A stretch of DNA of 21,573 nucleotides, from positions 1 to 21,573 of the IMG/VR virus record IMGVR_UViG_3300026097_000122, one strand, 5' to 3'. Positions 1 to 8,356 of the stretch are shown here, in pieces (the first letter of the stretch is position 1; each line of letters starts with the position of its first letter). The notes below the pieces were generated by a model. That model had not been told where the DNA came from. It ran no database searches and saw only the letters and a program-made list of their open reading frames with translations. The translations under genes were made by a program, and so were the position numbers. The stretch comes from a virus.

Positions 1-116
1 CCTTTAGGAGTAGCAATATTATTAGAGAAAGAACCCGCAGTTACGGGTTCTTTCTCTTCTTTGTTTACAGCTTCTTCATTGTTATTAAAGAAGTCAGATA
101 ATGGTTTTTTTGACAT
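1..116 (-). CDS. Partial phage protein downstream of ssb (N-terminus only)
   Basis: The gene starts at ATG 116-114 and runs off the left edge, leaving 39 codons. Its start shares one base with the ssb stop (TAATG), so the two are translationally coupled. The visible N-terminus begins MSKKPLSDFFNNNEEAVN and is polar, rich in Asn, Glu and Lys, as in an unstructured leader. The position directly after ssb in a replication operon suggests a replication or recombination protein, but no catalytic motif lies inside the window, so no function is assigned. A perfect 14-bp inverted repeat sits inside these codons and is listed separately. Confidence 0.6.
   Translation of the reverse strand, partial: MSKKPLSDFFNNNEEAVNKEEKEPVTAGSFSNNIATPK
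24..57 (-). terminator. Perfect 14-bp hairpin inside the start of the post-ssb gene
   Basis: Positions 24-37 (AGAGAAAGAACCCG) are perfectly complementary to 44-57, leaving a 6-nt loop. Read on the minus strand, a GC core (AACCCG/CGGGTT) is followed by a T/C-rich tail, so it could act as an intrinsic terminator or attenuator just after ssb. Read on the plus strand, the stem is followed by another T-rich run (TCTTCTTTGTTT). It lies about 60 nt inside an open reading frame, which is unusual for a full terminator. Partial termination, an RNA-processing site or a bidirectional stop are all possible. Confidence 0.4.
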
Positions 117-787
117 TAAATATCTTCCATCTTCTCATCGTCATCCACTCTTAGGTCAGAGGCAACTGCTTCTGAGAAATAGGAGGTATTTCTTAAAAGA
201 AAGTCTTTCTGATCTTCGTAACTAGGGCGCTTAAATATTTTTGCTAAATCATACAGCTCTAAGGCTTTTTCTTCATCAGTTAGAGCCACTGTACGCCTAG
301 AAGGGATACAGGTATACTTCACATTCATTACTTGAGGCCCTGTTTTTTCCCTCTTAATGGTTATGTCGTACCCTTCCTCTTCATCTGCCGGATTACCGTA
401 CTCAGGATTCATAGCATAGTCTAGTATTTGTTTATAGACAGTAGGCTTAAGGTCGAATAGTTTAATTTGCCCGTCTTTTCTATCAATAGCATTACACACA
501 TAAGAAAAAGTAGGTTTATCGCTGAAAACCGCAGTATCAATTTCTTGTACAGGGTCTGTGCCTTCTTTATCAAAGAAGCTTTCAGTATCTCTATCAAAAC
601 TTAAGCACTCTAAAGGGGTACGCTTCCCTTCATTATTAGTTACCCAGTACACATATCGAGGCATTACGTTACCGATAAGACGGATACGATTTTCTCCATC
701 TCCCAGTTTAATTCTCTCAATATTTCTATTTCCGTTGTTATTACCGCCTGCAGGTACTTTTTTTAGGTTTGTCCACTCTAGTGCCAT
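116..787 (-). CDS. ssb: Single-stranded DNA-binding protein, gp32-like
   Basis: The 223-aa product fits the T4 gp32-like single-strand DNA-binding family common in marine phages. It begins with a basic, Asn/Gly-rich N-terminus (residues 1-25). The core is rich in aromatic and basic residues, with segments such as RIRLIGNVMPRYVYWV (about 34-49) typical of an OB-fold. The C-terminal tail is strongly acidic (DDDEKMEDI), the usual docking tail for replication partners in SSBs. I do not see the zinc-binding Cys/His cluster of T4 gp32. The start has a good ribosome site (GGAG about 9 nt upstream). It lies near the end of the replication operon and would coat ssDNA at the phage fork. Family is fairly sure; exact subfamily is not. 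Confidence 0.8.
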   Translation of the reverse strand: MALEWTNLKKVPAGGNNNGNRNIERIKLGDGENRIRLIGNVMPRYVYWVTNNEGKRTPLECLSFDRDTESFFDKEGTDPVQEIDTAVFSDKPTFSYVCNAIDRKDGQIKLFDLKPTVYKQILDYAMNPEYGNPADEEEGYDITIKREKTGPQVMNVKYTCIPSRRTVALTDEEKALELYDLAKIFKRPSYEDQKDFLLRNTSYFSEAVASDLRVDDDEKMEDI

Positions 788-791
788 TTTG

Positions 792-1250
792 TTATTTCTC
801 CAATATAAATTTTATTTTCCGGTCAGCATGACATATTAAAGGATTTTTCCAGTATATTTTGTCTACATAGTGATCTGGAATAAAGTTGTTAGTGTTACTA
901 ATGCTTCTCTGACCAAGGATGTGAATGTAATCGCTTTTTATTTTTGATGATACATTATAGTGTAACCACGAGGGGTTAATCATGTAAGATTGAGGCTCAT
1001 GTATTTTAAAATAGGAAACGATATTGTTAGGGTGTTTGTATTCTAAATACCCTTTAGTATATAAATATCTAGGTATATACTTTATATTTAACTTATTTTG
1101 TAGGGATATTTCGCTTTTCGCTATTACTGCTCCTACTTTTTGTGTAGCGCAAAAAGTTAATAGTACTTCTACGTCTGCATTATTTTGTGCTAGTGCTTTT
1201 ATCTCTAGCACATTTAATATTATAGATTTATTACTAGTAATTGTCAACAT
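792..1250 (-). CDS. Hypothetical protein between SF2 helicase and ssb
   Basis: This is a 152-aa protein of unknown function. I place the start at ATG 1250-1248, which shares a base with the helicase stop (TGATG); the in-frame TTG one codon upstream is less likely. The sequence is rich in Ile, Asn, Lys and Tyr and has no recognisable catalytic motif, signal peptide or membrane segment. The N-terminal 50 residues look like an alternating beta/alpha fold (LTITSNKSIILNVLEIKALA). It lies 4 nt from ssb, so it is probably co-expressed with the replication proteins. A replication accessory role is possible from position only. Confidence 0.65.
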   Translation of the reverse strand: MLTITSNKSIILNVLEIKALAQNNADVEVLLTFCATQKVGAVIAKSEISLQNKLNIKYIPRYLYTKGYLEYKHPNNIVSYFKIHEPQSYMINPSWLHYNVSSKIKSDYIHILGQRSISNTNNFIPDHYVDKIYWKNPLICHADRKIKFILEK

Positions 1251-2551
1251 CAAAATGAATTTATCTTAAACCTCTGCTGTCTGTACCAAGTTAATCTTTT
1301 TTCTTGAGTATTTTTAACTATACTACCTGAAAGCCATAAGTCTATTATTAAAGGATTTTTTTTATCTTCATGCTCTCTTAGTATTCTACCTATTCGTTGT
1401 TCTAATTTTGCATAGTTGTTTTGAGGGCAAGTAAACATTATAGTATCCAATCTATGACAAGAAATTCCTTCATCAAATATTTTAGTACTTAATATAGCAC
1501 TAACAGAACGGCCTGCTTCTTTAAGGATAGCATCTCTTTCTTCTTTTTTAGTCGCACCTACTAATAGTTTTGAGCCGTCTAATTTTTGATTTATACGTTT
1601 AAGTAATTCTAGTCGTTCTCCTACTATTAAAAGACATCTTCCTTGTGCTATTTTCTCTTTAGCTATAGAACATATTAAATCTATATAGTTATCATTTTCA
1701 GATAACATATTTATAGCTATTGCCCAGTCTCTCATAGGGTTTCTAACTCTAAACGTAAAGTCTGTCTTTACTATTTGCACAGAAGGTGTTAGTCTTCCTT
1801 TATCAATAGCTGTAACTTTATTAGGGCCAAAGTAGTCAGGCAGTATTACGTGTAGCCCATCTTTTCTTACAGGAGTAGCAGATAACGCTATTTTAACTCT
1901 AGAATTTAAACCATTAACAGCTTTACTAAAAGTTTCTGCAGGGCAAAGATGCGCTTCATCTACTATAACAACTTCAAATAGATTTTTTACTTTATCTAGA
2001 TTATTTAGTAGGCTTTTATATATAGCTATAGTTATGTTAGACAATTGAAATCTTCCATCGCCTATAAATCCAGGAGTTACTTCTGGTATTAGATCTTGTA
2101 CTGCTTTATACCATTGCTCTGCTAGGAGTTTAGTATGTACTATTATAATTGTTGGTTTAGAGTTTTTTGCTATTAAGTAAGCGCCTAAGAAACTTTTACC
2201 CCACCCACAAGGAGCCTTTACTAGGCCACTATACAGTTTATTATTCTGATAAAGTCTGTCTGCTGCCTTTTGTTGTTCGCATTTTAATGTGCCATTAAAA
2301 GTCCAATTTTGGTTATCAAATAACGGTCTATTATCAATTAAGTTTTCAAAATCTATTTTAAAAAAAGACCCGGAAGGCACAGAGATAGTATTGCTCTCAG
2401 CATCTTTATTCCATGTAGAGAAAAAGTCATCGCCTACTTTATAATTAAAGTAGTCATAAAATATATCTGACTCGTCTATATAAAGGTCTTCTTCTTTAAA
2501 ATATATCTTGTCTGCTATAGTAGCATTTTTTAGTTTAAATTTATTATTCAT
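1250..2551 (-). CDS. Superfamily 2 DEAH-type DNA helicase (UvsW/RAD25-like)
   Basis: The 433-aa protein carries the ordered SF2 motifs: Walker A APCGWGKS (residues 113-120), motif Ia around IIIVHTKLLAEQW (136-147), Walker B DEAH (198-201), motif III SATPVR (224-229) and motif VI EQRIGRILRE (about 384-393). This layout matches compact phage helicases related to T4 UvsW and to RAD25/SSL2, which unwind branched DNA or RNA-DNA hybrids and act in recombination-dependent replication and fork rescue. An N-terminal segment of about 85 residues precedes the helicase core and could bind branched DNA. The start overlaps the stop of the upstream open frame (ATGA), and the stop overlaps the next gene (TGATG). 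Confidence 0.9.
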   Translation of the reverse strand: MNNKFKLKNATIADKIYFKEEDLYIDESDIFYDYFNYKVGDDFFSTWNKDAESNTISVPSGSFFKIDFENLIDNRPLFDNQNWTFNGTLKCEQQKAADRLYQNNKLYSGLVKAPCGWGKSFLGAYLIAKNSKPTIIIVHTKLLAEQWYKAVQDLIPEVTPGFIGDGRFQLSNITIAIYKSLLNNLDKVKNLFEVVIVDEAHLCPAETFSKAVNGLNSRVKIALSATPVRKDGLHVILPDYFGPNKVTAIDKGRLTPSVQIVKTDFTFRVRNPMRDWAIAINMLSENDNYIDLICSIAKEKIAQGRCLLIVGERLELLKRINQKLDGSKLLVGATKKEERDAILKEAGRSVSAILSTKIFDEGISCHRLDTIMFTCPQNNYAKLEQRIGRILREHEDKKNPLIIDLWLSGSIVKNTQEKRLTWYRQQRFKINSF

Positions 2552-3075
2552 AGCTTAATTTTATCCTTTTTTATATAAAAAGAACTAAAATTATATAAAT
2601 GCCATGAATAATCTATGTATACTGTCCCTACCCATAAGTTACTTATATTTTCAGTATCTACTAAGAAACTGGGAATAATAAAGGGATAGCTAATATTTTC
2701 TAGCCATATTGCATTTTTTGATACCTTAATAACTTTTCTATAAGTTAAAGGATAGTAATGATTTTTTTTATTTAGATAATGAACTTTATTATTAGCGTCA
2801 TAGCCCCATTTAGAGTTACTTATAAGTAAGGAACTTAGAGTGGTACAAGTATAGTCATATTCTATTAAAAAATCTTTTCTGGTTCTTAATATATCGAGTC
2901 TTTTAGTATATAGTTTTTCGGGTACTGATAAGTCATCTACTAGCTTTAAATTGTTATAATCTTTATATTTTTCTTGAATAAACAGCTTAGATCCCCTATA
3001 GAATAAATCTATAGGGGATTTTGATAGAGTAAAAATAGGAAAAGTTATTAAAGAAAATTTACTTGGCGTAATCTT
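2548..3075 (-). CDS. Open frame without ATG/GTG/TTG between polymerase and helicase
   Basis: A frame of 175 sense codons is open from 3075 to a TGA at 2550-2548 that overlaps the helicase start (ATGA), exactly as a coupled gene would end. I read every codon in this frame and found no ATG, GTG or TTG. The product looks protein-like, with segments such as SLITFPIFTLSKSPIDLFYR, WLENISYPFIIPSF and LWVGTVYIDYSWHLYNF, rich in Tyr, Leu and Ile. By rough base composition, 175 codons without a stop are very unlikely by chance in such AT-rich DNA. It overlaps the last 17 nt of the polymerase in the +1 frame. It may use a rare start (ATT, ATA or CTG), be reached by recoding from the polymerase, or be a gene that lost its start, including through a sequence error. 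Function unknown. Confidence 0.5.
   Translation of the reverse strand, partial: KITPSKFSLITFPIFTLSKSPIDLFYRGSKLFIQEKYKDYNNLKLVDDLSVPEKLYTKRLDILRTRKDFLIEYDYTCTTLSSLLISNSKWGYDANNKVHYLNKKNHYYPLTYRKVIKVSKNAIWLENISYPFIIPSFLVDTENISNLWVGTVYIDYSWHLYNFSSFYIKKDKIKL
2991..3019 (-). repeat. Perfect 11-bp inverted repeat just after the polymerase gene
   Basis: ATCCCCTATAG (2991-3001) is perfectly complementary to 3009-3019, with a 7-nt loop. On the transcribed minus strand the hairpin begins 39 nt after the polymerase stop codon. It is followed by CTAAGCTG, not a T-run, so it is a poor terminator in the direction of the genes. On the plus strand it is followed by TTTTG. It lies inside the startless open frame and may be an RNA-processing or recoding structure. 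Confidence 0.6.
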
Positions 3076-5299
3076 TTAGCTCTCCCCAACTAGGGCCTAT
3101 TTCAATATCTACATTAATAGGCTTGCCTTCTATAAATACCCCTCTATCTTTTTGTAGATTATTTGTCAGTTCTGTTATATAGGTATCTATCATATCTTCA
3201 CGCACTTCTGCTACCGTAGAGTCATGCACTGTTGCAAATATTTTAATTTGCTTTTCTAGCTTATTATCTTTGACCCAGTTTACAGTATCGATAATGCCTA
3301 GTAGGTTAATATCAGAAGCTACAGACTGAATTAGGAAATTTAAGCCTGATCTTCTAGCATGAGAAGCTACGGCTCTAGAGTCTGCTCCTACTTCGGGTAG
3401 TCTACGTTTTCTACCGAATTTACTATAGGTAAAGTGGTTGTCGCTTATAAAACTTAAGTTTGAGTCAATCCATCTTTTTAGTTCTCTTGCTTGATCAAAG
3501 TACTTCTTAATAAAGACTTTAGCCTCTTCCATTGAGACATTTGCAGTTTCGGATATTTTAGAAGGCCCTGCACCATACAAAATACCAAAAGTAATTGCTT
3601 TAGCGTGTTGACGTTTTTCAGGGTATAGATTTTTTACTTCTTCTATCTCACAAGGCAATTTAAACATTCCATGTGCGACATACGAGTGGAAGTCTAACTC
3701 TTCTTTAAAAGCTCTCTGCAAGAACTTATCGTTAGAGAGTGCTGCAGCCACATATACTTCTGCAGTACCTAAGTCTGCTTGTATAATCTTATAGCCTGGC
3801 CGCGCATTAAAAAACCTTTTAATCCCTGAGTCTTTATCTCTAGGCAGGTTTTGGTAATTAAGAACACCTGATGAAGATAATCTGCCCGCAGCGGTACCTG
3901 TCACATTAAAACTCGAACGAAGGCGTTGATCTTCGTCTACTCCGTTTTTTATGTTTTTGATATAAGTCTGCGAGAGTTTAACTTTCTTACGTAGATCAAG
4001 AATGGCATCAGCTAGAGGATTATTAAGGGCTTCTAAAACTTCTGCATCAGTAGAGAAAGCGCCTGTAGCCGTTTTTTTCTTTGCAGGCAGTTTCATAATA
4101 TCAAATAAAACTTCACGTAGGTGATAAGTACTATTAGGATTAAATGTTTTTTTATTTTTCTCTTCAAAAACTCTAATGCTCGGATTTAACTGTATTTCAG
4201 CCACGCACTCTTCGATATCTATTCTATAGTCCTGCTCTACATCTTGCAGAACTCCTAGGTTTATAGGCCCTCCAGTGTCTTCTAGATACATTATTGCGCT
4301 AGTAGCAGGCTTTAGAATATCTTCATATACTGACTTAAATTTTTCATTCTTATCTATGATAGGTTTAAACTTAGTATATAGCTGAAAGGTTGCATCTACG
4401 TCTTTACACGCATAAGGACTTAGTATCTCAATAGGCAACATGCCATAGTCAAAGTCTGCTAGTAGTATTTTATTTCTACGACAAAACTCTTTCTTATATT
4501 CGTGCAAATCTTTATCATAGTCTCCTAGATCAGTAAACTTCATAGCCAGATCTTTTAGGCCGTGACTACCTACTGACTCATCTAAGCAGTAGTGCATTAA
4601 AATAGTATCATCGAACCTAGGAAAAGTAAAATCGAATTGGTACTGTAAGAATTGCATATCAAACTTGGAGTTATGAAAAATACAGTTTTTACCTTTAAAC
4701 ATTTCATCAAATTCTGTATATAGATCTTCTACTACATCACTAGCTACAAAAATACCTTGATGTGGCTTAGTTGACAAAGCAATACCAATAACTCCCCCTT
4801 TTCTAGGCGAAAGGGATGTTGTCTCAATATCTACTACTAGATCATCTACTTTTTTAATCTGTTCTAGGTAAGGATAAAACTCTTCTGAAGTGCTAATATA
4901 AGCATAGTCTTTTTCATTAACAATACTTTCTTCTCCAGCTACTACACTATTGATTTTAGCAAAACACTTCTGAAGCTCTACTCTGTATTGGGGCTTTATA
5001 GAAAGCATATTAGGATCAATAATAGGTATAACCTTATCATTTACTACTGTACCTGCATACTTTAAAATACCTGTCAGCCCACAAGTATATTTAAGAGCCT
5101 CAGCGCCTACAGGGCAAACAATATCGTAGTCGTCTAGCAGGCTCAGATCTAAATCAACGTCTTTTTTTAATATTTTTTCTTTTGGCGACGAGCATAAAAA
5201 GAGAACATCAAAATCCAAACCCTTAGAAAAAGATCTAAGCTTTATAGGTGTGTCTTGCTTATTAGGGGAACTAATAATGTAAACTAATTTAAGATTCAT
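3059..5299 (-). CDS. polA: Family A DNA polymerase with 3'-5' exonuclease
   Basis: The 746-aa replicative polymerase starts at ATG 5299-5297, with GGAG upstream; an in-frame TTG at 5317 is less likely. Exonuclease motifs are VVDIETTSL (about 155), HNSKFD (about 209) and YACKDVDATF (about 296). Polymerase motif A is QADLGTAEVYVAA (Asp 509), motif B is RQHAKAITFGILYG (563-576) and motif C is TVHDS (691-695). The residue equivalent to E. coli Phe762 is Phe. Motif A has Tyr where E. coli has Arg712, and motif C has HDS rather than HDE; I believe both occur in marine phage enzymes. The first 130 residues include PVGAEALKYTCG and KVIPIIDPN, which recall uracil-DNA glycosylase folds (inference). There is no 5'-3' exonuclease domain. 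It overlaps the primase by 11 nt. Confidence 0.95.
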   Translation of the reverse strand: MNLKLVYIISSPNKQDTPIKLRSFSKGLDFDVLFLCSSPKEKILKKDVDLDLSLLDDYDIVCPVGAEALKYTCGLTGILKYAGTVVNDKVIPIIDPNMLSIKPQYRVELQKCFAKINSVVAGEESIVNEKDYAYISTSEEFYPYLEQIKKVDDLVVDIETTSLSPRKGGVIGIALSTKPHQGIFVASDVVEDLYTEFDEMFKGKNCIFHNSKFDMQFLQYQFDFTFPRFDDTILMHYCLDESVGSHGLKDLAMKFTDLGDYDKDLHEYKKEFCRRNKILLADFDYGMLPIEILSPYACKDVDATFQLYTKFKPIIDKNEKFKSVYEDILKPATSAIMYLEDTGGPINLGVLQDVEQDYRIDIEECVAEIQLNPSIRVFEEKNKKTFNPNSTYHLREVLFDIMKLPAKKKTATGAFSTDAEVLEALNNPLADAILDLRKKVKLSQTYIKNIKNGVDEDQRLRSSFNVTGTAAGRLSSSGVLNYQNLPRDKDSGIKRFFNARPGYKIIQADLGTAEVYVAAALSNDKFLQRAFKEELDFHSYVAHGMFKLPCEIEEVKNLYPEKRQHAKAITFGILYGAGPSKISETANVSMEEAKVFIKKYFDQARELKRWIDSNLSFISDNHFTYSKFGRKRRLPEVGADSRAVASHARRSGLNFLIQSVASDINLLGIIDTVNWVKDNKLEKQIKIFATVHDSTVAEVREDMIDTYITELTNNLQKDRGVFIEGKPINVDIEIGPSWGELKDYAK

Positions 5300-6176
5300 A
5301 TTCGTAACTTTCTCCAAACAGATTTTTTAGCTCTAGCGCATTCAAGTCTCCAGGGTCTCTACTATCTGGAGGGGTAATAATAACTGTCTCAATATCTTTA
5401 GACTCTAACATTTCGCTAATCTTCTTAGCTGCTTTATTACCGCTTACATCATTGTCCATAAATATAGTAGCCTTTTTAAGGCCAAAGTTGTTTAATACTT
5501 CCAATTTTTCTTTTCCAAAGTTGTTAGTCCCGAATATACACACTGCATTTTTATAACCGTGCTGCCACAAGTTTAACATATCAAATAAGCCTTCTACAAT
5601 AATTAAGTGACTTTTATCTTCTATATTATCAATAGGAAATACAATATCATTAATTTTTTCATTACTAGGCTGCCTAAAATATTTAGGGGTATTACTTGTT
5701 ATATTTAGTATTTTAAATCTTCCCTCTATAAAACGTAACTTACCAAATTGGTATATGGGAAAACATAAGTAATCACTAAACCCTGAGCTTTGAGTAGTGA
5801 AAGCTTTGAACTTTGAAATTACTTGCTTATTTATGCCTTTAAAATCGTGAGTATATAACAACATGTCTTTCGGAAGTTTTATTTCTTCTTTTAAAAACTT
5901 GTTATACAGTTTTGACTTTAACTTTCTTAACTTATAAGGCTGTTTTGTATCTAGGTCTAGTACTTCTGTTTCTCCGATAGTTTTTAGTAGCTTAGCGTAA
6001 CTACCTCCAAATCCGCAAGAAAAACAATGAAACATATTCTTATCTAGATTAAACCGCATACTTGGGTTAGTATCTTCATGCTCCCCACTTATACATTTAA
6101 TCTTTATCTCAGAAGAGTTATTTTCATGTACATAAGGTATTTTATGTTTATCTAGTACATTTATTATACTATGCAT
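5289..6176 (-). CDS. DnaG-type primase (CHC2 zinc finger plus Toprim)
   Basis: The 295-aa protein starts with a CHC2-like zinc-binding domain: Cys28, His33, Cys51 and Cys54, with HCFSCGFGG around the last two. A Toprim domain follows, with its catalytic Glu in IIVEGLFDM (Glu195) and the metal-binding DND in FMDNDVSGNKA (241-243). A DPGD motif lies at 274-277. This is the minimal arrangement of a phage RNA primase that makes primers for lagging-strand synthesis. It is much shorter than bacterial DnaG (around 580 aa) because the C-terminal helicase-binding domain is missing; the adjacent DnaB-like helicase is a separate gene. Its start overlaps the helicase stop (TAATG) and its end overlaps the polymerase start. 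Confidence 0.92.
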   Translation of the reverse strand: MHSIINVLDKHKIPYVHENNSSEIKIKCISGEHEDTNPSMRFNLDKNMFHCFSCGFGGSYAKLLKTIGETEVLDLDTKQPYKLRKLKSKLYNKFLKEEIKLPKDMLLYTHDFKGINKQVISKFKAFTTQSSGFSDYLCFPIYQFGKLRFIEGRFKILNITSNTPKYFRQPSNEKINDIVFPIDNIEDKSHLIIVEGLFDMLNLWQHGYKNAVCIFGTNNFGKEKLEVLNNFGLKKATIFMDNDVSGNKAAKKISEMLESKDIETVIITPPDSRDPGDLNALELKNLFGESYEYES

Positions 6177-7555
6177 TAGCCTAAATCTCTACCTGTCTCT
6201 TTATTATCACTGCCATACTTATTAAGGATTTTACCGCCTATAGCTACTGATTTATTAGAGTCAATACGTAAAGCATCCCAATCCATATGTACGTTAAATT
6301 TTATAGCTTTACCGTTACGTATTTTAGCTGTTTCAAATGGTAAAGCATTAGGATCTTCGCTTAAATCACTAGGCATAAATCTAAAGCTCTTATCAGCAGA
6401 ATCCAAAACTCCTTTAGCAAAACGTGCTTCACCGCTCGCATCAATCTGATAAGGAGAGATCATAATTACTTTATATTTTCTTGCGAGAGTTTTTAAAGAC
6501 TCTGCAATGTGTATCTGGCTTTTCCAATCCATTCTGTCTTCTATTTTAACAATGTTCAAGTAGTCTATAACGCACATTTTTACATCATATTTAGAAGTCA
6601 TCATATTTAGGTAATGGTCAATCCTAGCAAGGCTTAATTGTACATCATCAATAATATGAAACCTATTTTCTTTAAAAGGCAGTATGCCTTGTCTAAGTTT
6701 TCTGTCAAAATCAGATATATTACCATCTGTATCTAGCTGACTAAGTAGTTGCTTAGCTTCATCGGTAGTTGACTTATAAAAATTAGTAAGTTTACTTTGT
6801 GCAATCTTTATTTTATCAGATACATCTAACTGGTTAAGCATAAACTTACTAAAAGGTATTTTACTTATCATACTCATAAGTCTGTAATATACCTCAATAT
6901 ATCTCATCTCAATACTCATAAACATTACAGAGTTATTAAGCATAAAGTTGTTTAGAGCCATATTAAGTGTAATTATTGATTTACCAGATCCTCTTCTGCC
7001 TCCAAATAGAACAAGCTCTTCTAGAGCAAATCCGCCATTTAAAGAATCAAACTCACTGCTTAGGCCACTAGGATACATAATAACATTATCTTCGGCGGGC
7101 ACAGTGTCCATTGTAGCTACATCAAATAGTTCTTCTCCTTCAGGTATAAATTTTTGTACCGTCAAGATAAAATCTTGCAGCCTATCAATAACTTCTGTTT
7201 GTTCTAAATTATCTAGCTCATCAATAAACTTATCTAAAAAAGTAATAGTCTCTTCTCTAATATAAAAATCTTGTAGTTGAGAAGTTATAAATAAGTTGTC
7301 AATAGACCCTTCGCCTTCTAGCGTTATGTCTAATATTTGACGTCTTAAATAGTCTTTTGATGCTTCTTGTTTTTGAAGCTCATAAAACTCTTGAGACGAG
7401 GGTATTCTCAAATTCTTATTATAAAAGTTACTTATTTTTCTAAATAACAAAAGATTATTGCCTGTAAAGTATTTATTTACAAGCTTGTTATAAAAATCAG
7501 CACTTTGGCTTGCTAATAGTCTTTTTATTGCTAGTTTTTGTAAGTCTACTGCCAT
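6176..7555 (-). CDS. DnaB-type replicative DNA helicase
   Basis: The 459-aa protein has the RecA-like core of DnaB/gp4 replicative helicases. Walker A is GGRRGSGKS (185-193), the catalytic Glu is probably in MSIEM (Glu216), and Walker B is MCVIDYLNIV (Asp331). A likely arginine finger/H4 region follows around SPYQIDASGEARFAKG (about 368-383). The N-terminal 140 residues are helical, as in the DnaB N-terminal collar, but divergent. It would form a hexamer that unwinds the fork with the neighbouring primase and polymerase. The start overlaps the upstream HTH gene by one base (TAATG), and the stop overlaps the primase start in the same way. Confidence 0.92.
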   Translation of the reverse strand: MAVDLQKLAIKRLLASQSADFYNKLVNKYFTGNNLLLFRKISNFYNKNLRIPSSQEFYELQKQEASKDYLRRQILDITLEGEGSIDNLFITSQLQDFYIREETITFLDKFIDELDNLEQTEVIDRLQDFILTVQKFIPEGEELFDVATMDTVPAEDNVIMYPSGLSSEFDSLNGGFALEELVLFGGRRGSGKSIITLNMALNNFMLNNSVMFMSIEMRYIEVYYRLMSMISKIPFSKFMLNQLDVSDKIKIAQSKLTNFYKSTTDEAKQLLSQLDTDGNISDFDRKLRQGILPFKENRFHIIDDVQLSLARIDHYLNMMTSKYDVKMCVIDYLNIVKIEDRMDWKSQIHIAESLKTLARKYKVIMISPYQIDASGEARFAKGVLDSADKSFRFMPSDLSEDPNALPFETAKIRNGKAIKFNVHMDWDALRIDSNKSVAIGGKILNKYGSDNKETGRDLG

Positions 7556-8337
7556 TATCTAGTTATTACCGGAAATAAATTGTGTCTAGGTACAAACATT
7601 TTTCGTTGCATATAATCGCCATCAGTTACAATATTATAACTTTCTCTACCATACTCTTCTAAGTGCGTCTCTACTCTTTTAATATGAGGCTTGAGAGCCT
7701 GTAGTTTCCAACTATAAGAGTCTTCTAGAATCCAATAGATTTCGTAATGAATACCTTGTACTGGCTCTTTAAACTTGCGTTCACTTTTTGCAGTAAAAGG
7801 AGTTAACTCTATATACTTTTGTATCCCAGAGTTTAAATACTCTAAATAGTCTTCATCTAGTATCTTTTCTACATACGCAAAACAATTGCCAGGAGCATAA
7901 AAAACTTTATCTTGCTTTTTAAACTTAGTATCTAAGTCTTGAGTTATGTGATCAGTTTGCGCCTGTCCATTCTTTTTTCTTGCGCGTATAGGCACGCCTT
8001 GCTCAATTATAAAGGATTTTATTTTTTGAGAAGAAACGTAGTTTTGGGCGGCGATAGCACTAATGCTTTCTCCGTTCTGATAGTCTTTAGCAATCTGTCT
8101 TTTTTCAAAGTCTGAAAATACTTTATTCTTAGCTTTTTGTTTTAGTTCTGCAACTCTAGCTTCTTTATCTTTAAAGTCTTTGATTATGTTATCAAGTCTT
8201 TTAGTATTATAGGCAATACTTAGGTGCTCACAAACACTCTTTTTAGTCTTACCTACTTTAAGCATCCAAATAGCTTGGCGTATTTTAGCTTCTGTTATTT
8301 CTAATTTTTCTTTAGTATTAGTTTTTTTACGAGGCAT
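7555..8337 (-). CDS. HTH-containing DNA-binding protein, first gene of replication operon
   Basis: The 260-aa protein is basic at its N-terminus (MPRKKTNTKEK) and has two helix-turn-helix-like modules. One lies at about 18-55 (KSVCEHLSIAYNTKRLDNII). A clearer one lies at about 75-115 (FSDFEKRQIAKDY, then SISAIAAQNYVSSQKIKSF), resembling resolvase or sigma-4 type HTHs. The C-terminal half (about 140-260) is a mixed alpha/beta region I do not recognise. Being the first gene behind a near-consensus promoter and directly before the DnaB helicase suggests an origin-binding protein, helicase loader or early regulator. This role is inferred from position; only the HTH is visible. Confidence 0.7.
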   Translation of the reverse strand: MPRKKTNTKEKLEITEAKIRQAIWMLKVGKTKKSVCEHLSIAYNTKRLDNIIKDFKDKEARVAELKQKAKNKVFSDFEKRQIAKDYQNGESISAIAAQNYVSSQKIKSFIIEQGVPIRARKKNGQAQTDHITQDLDTKFKKQDKVFYAPGNCFAYVEKILDEDYLEYLNSGIQKYIELTPFTAKSERKFKEPVQGIHYEIYWILEDSYSWKLQALKPHIKRVETHLEEYGRESYNIVTDGDYMQRKMFVPRHNLFPVITR

Positions 8338-8356
8338 CTAAAACTCCATTAACTGT

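Noticed and set aside
558-839. Plus-strand frame antisense to ssb
   Set aside because: It is the mirror of the ssb coding sequence, has low-complexity Leu/Pro/Ser content and no ribosome site.
5300-5317. TTG start of the DNA polymerase at 5317
   Set aside because: An ATG seven codons in, with GGAG at a workable distance, better fits the coupled overlap with the primase.
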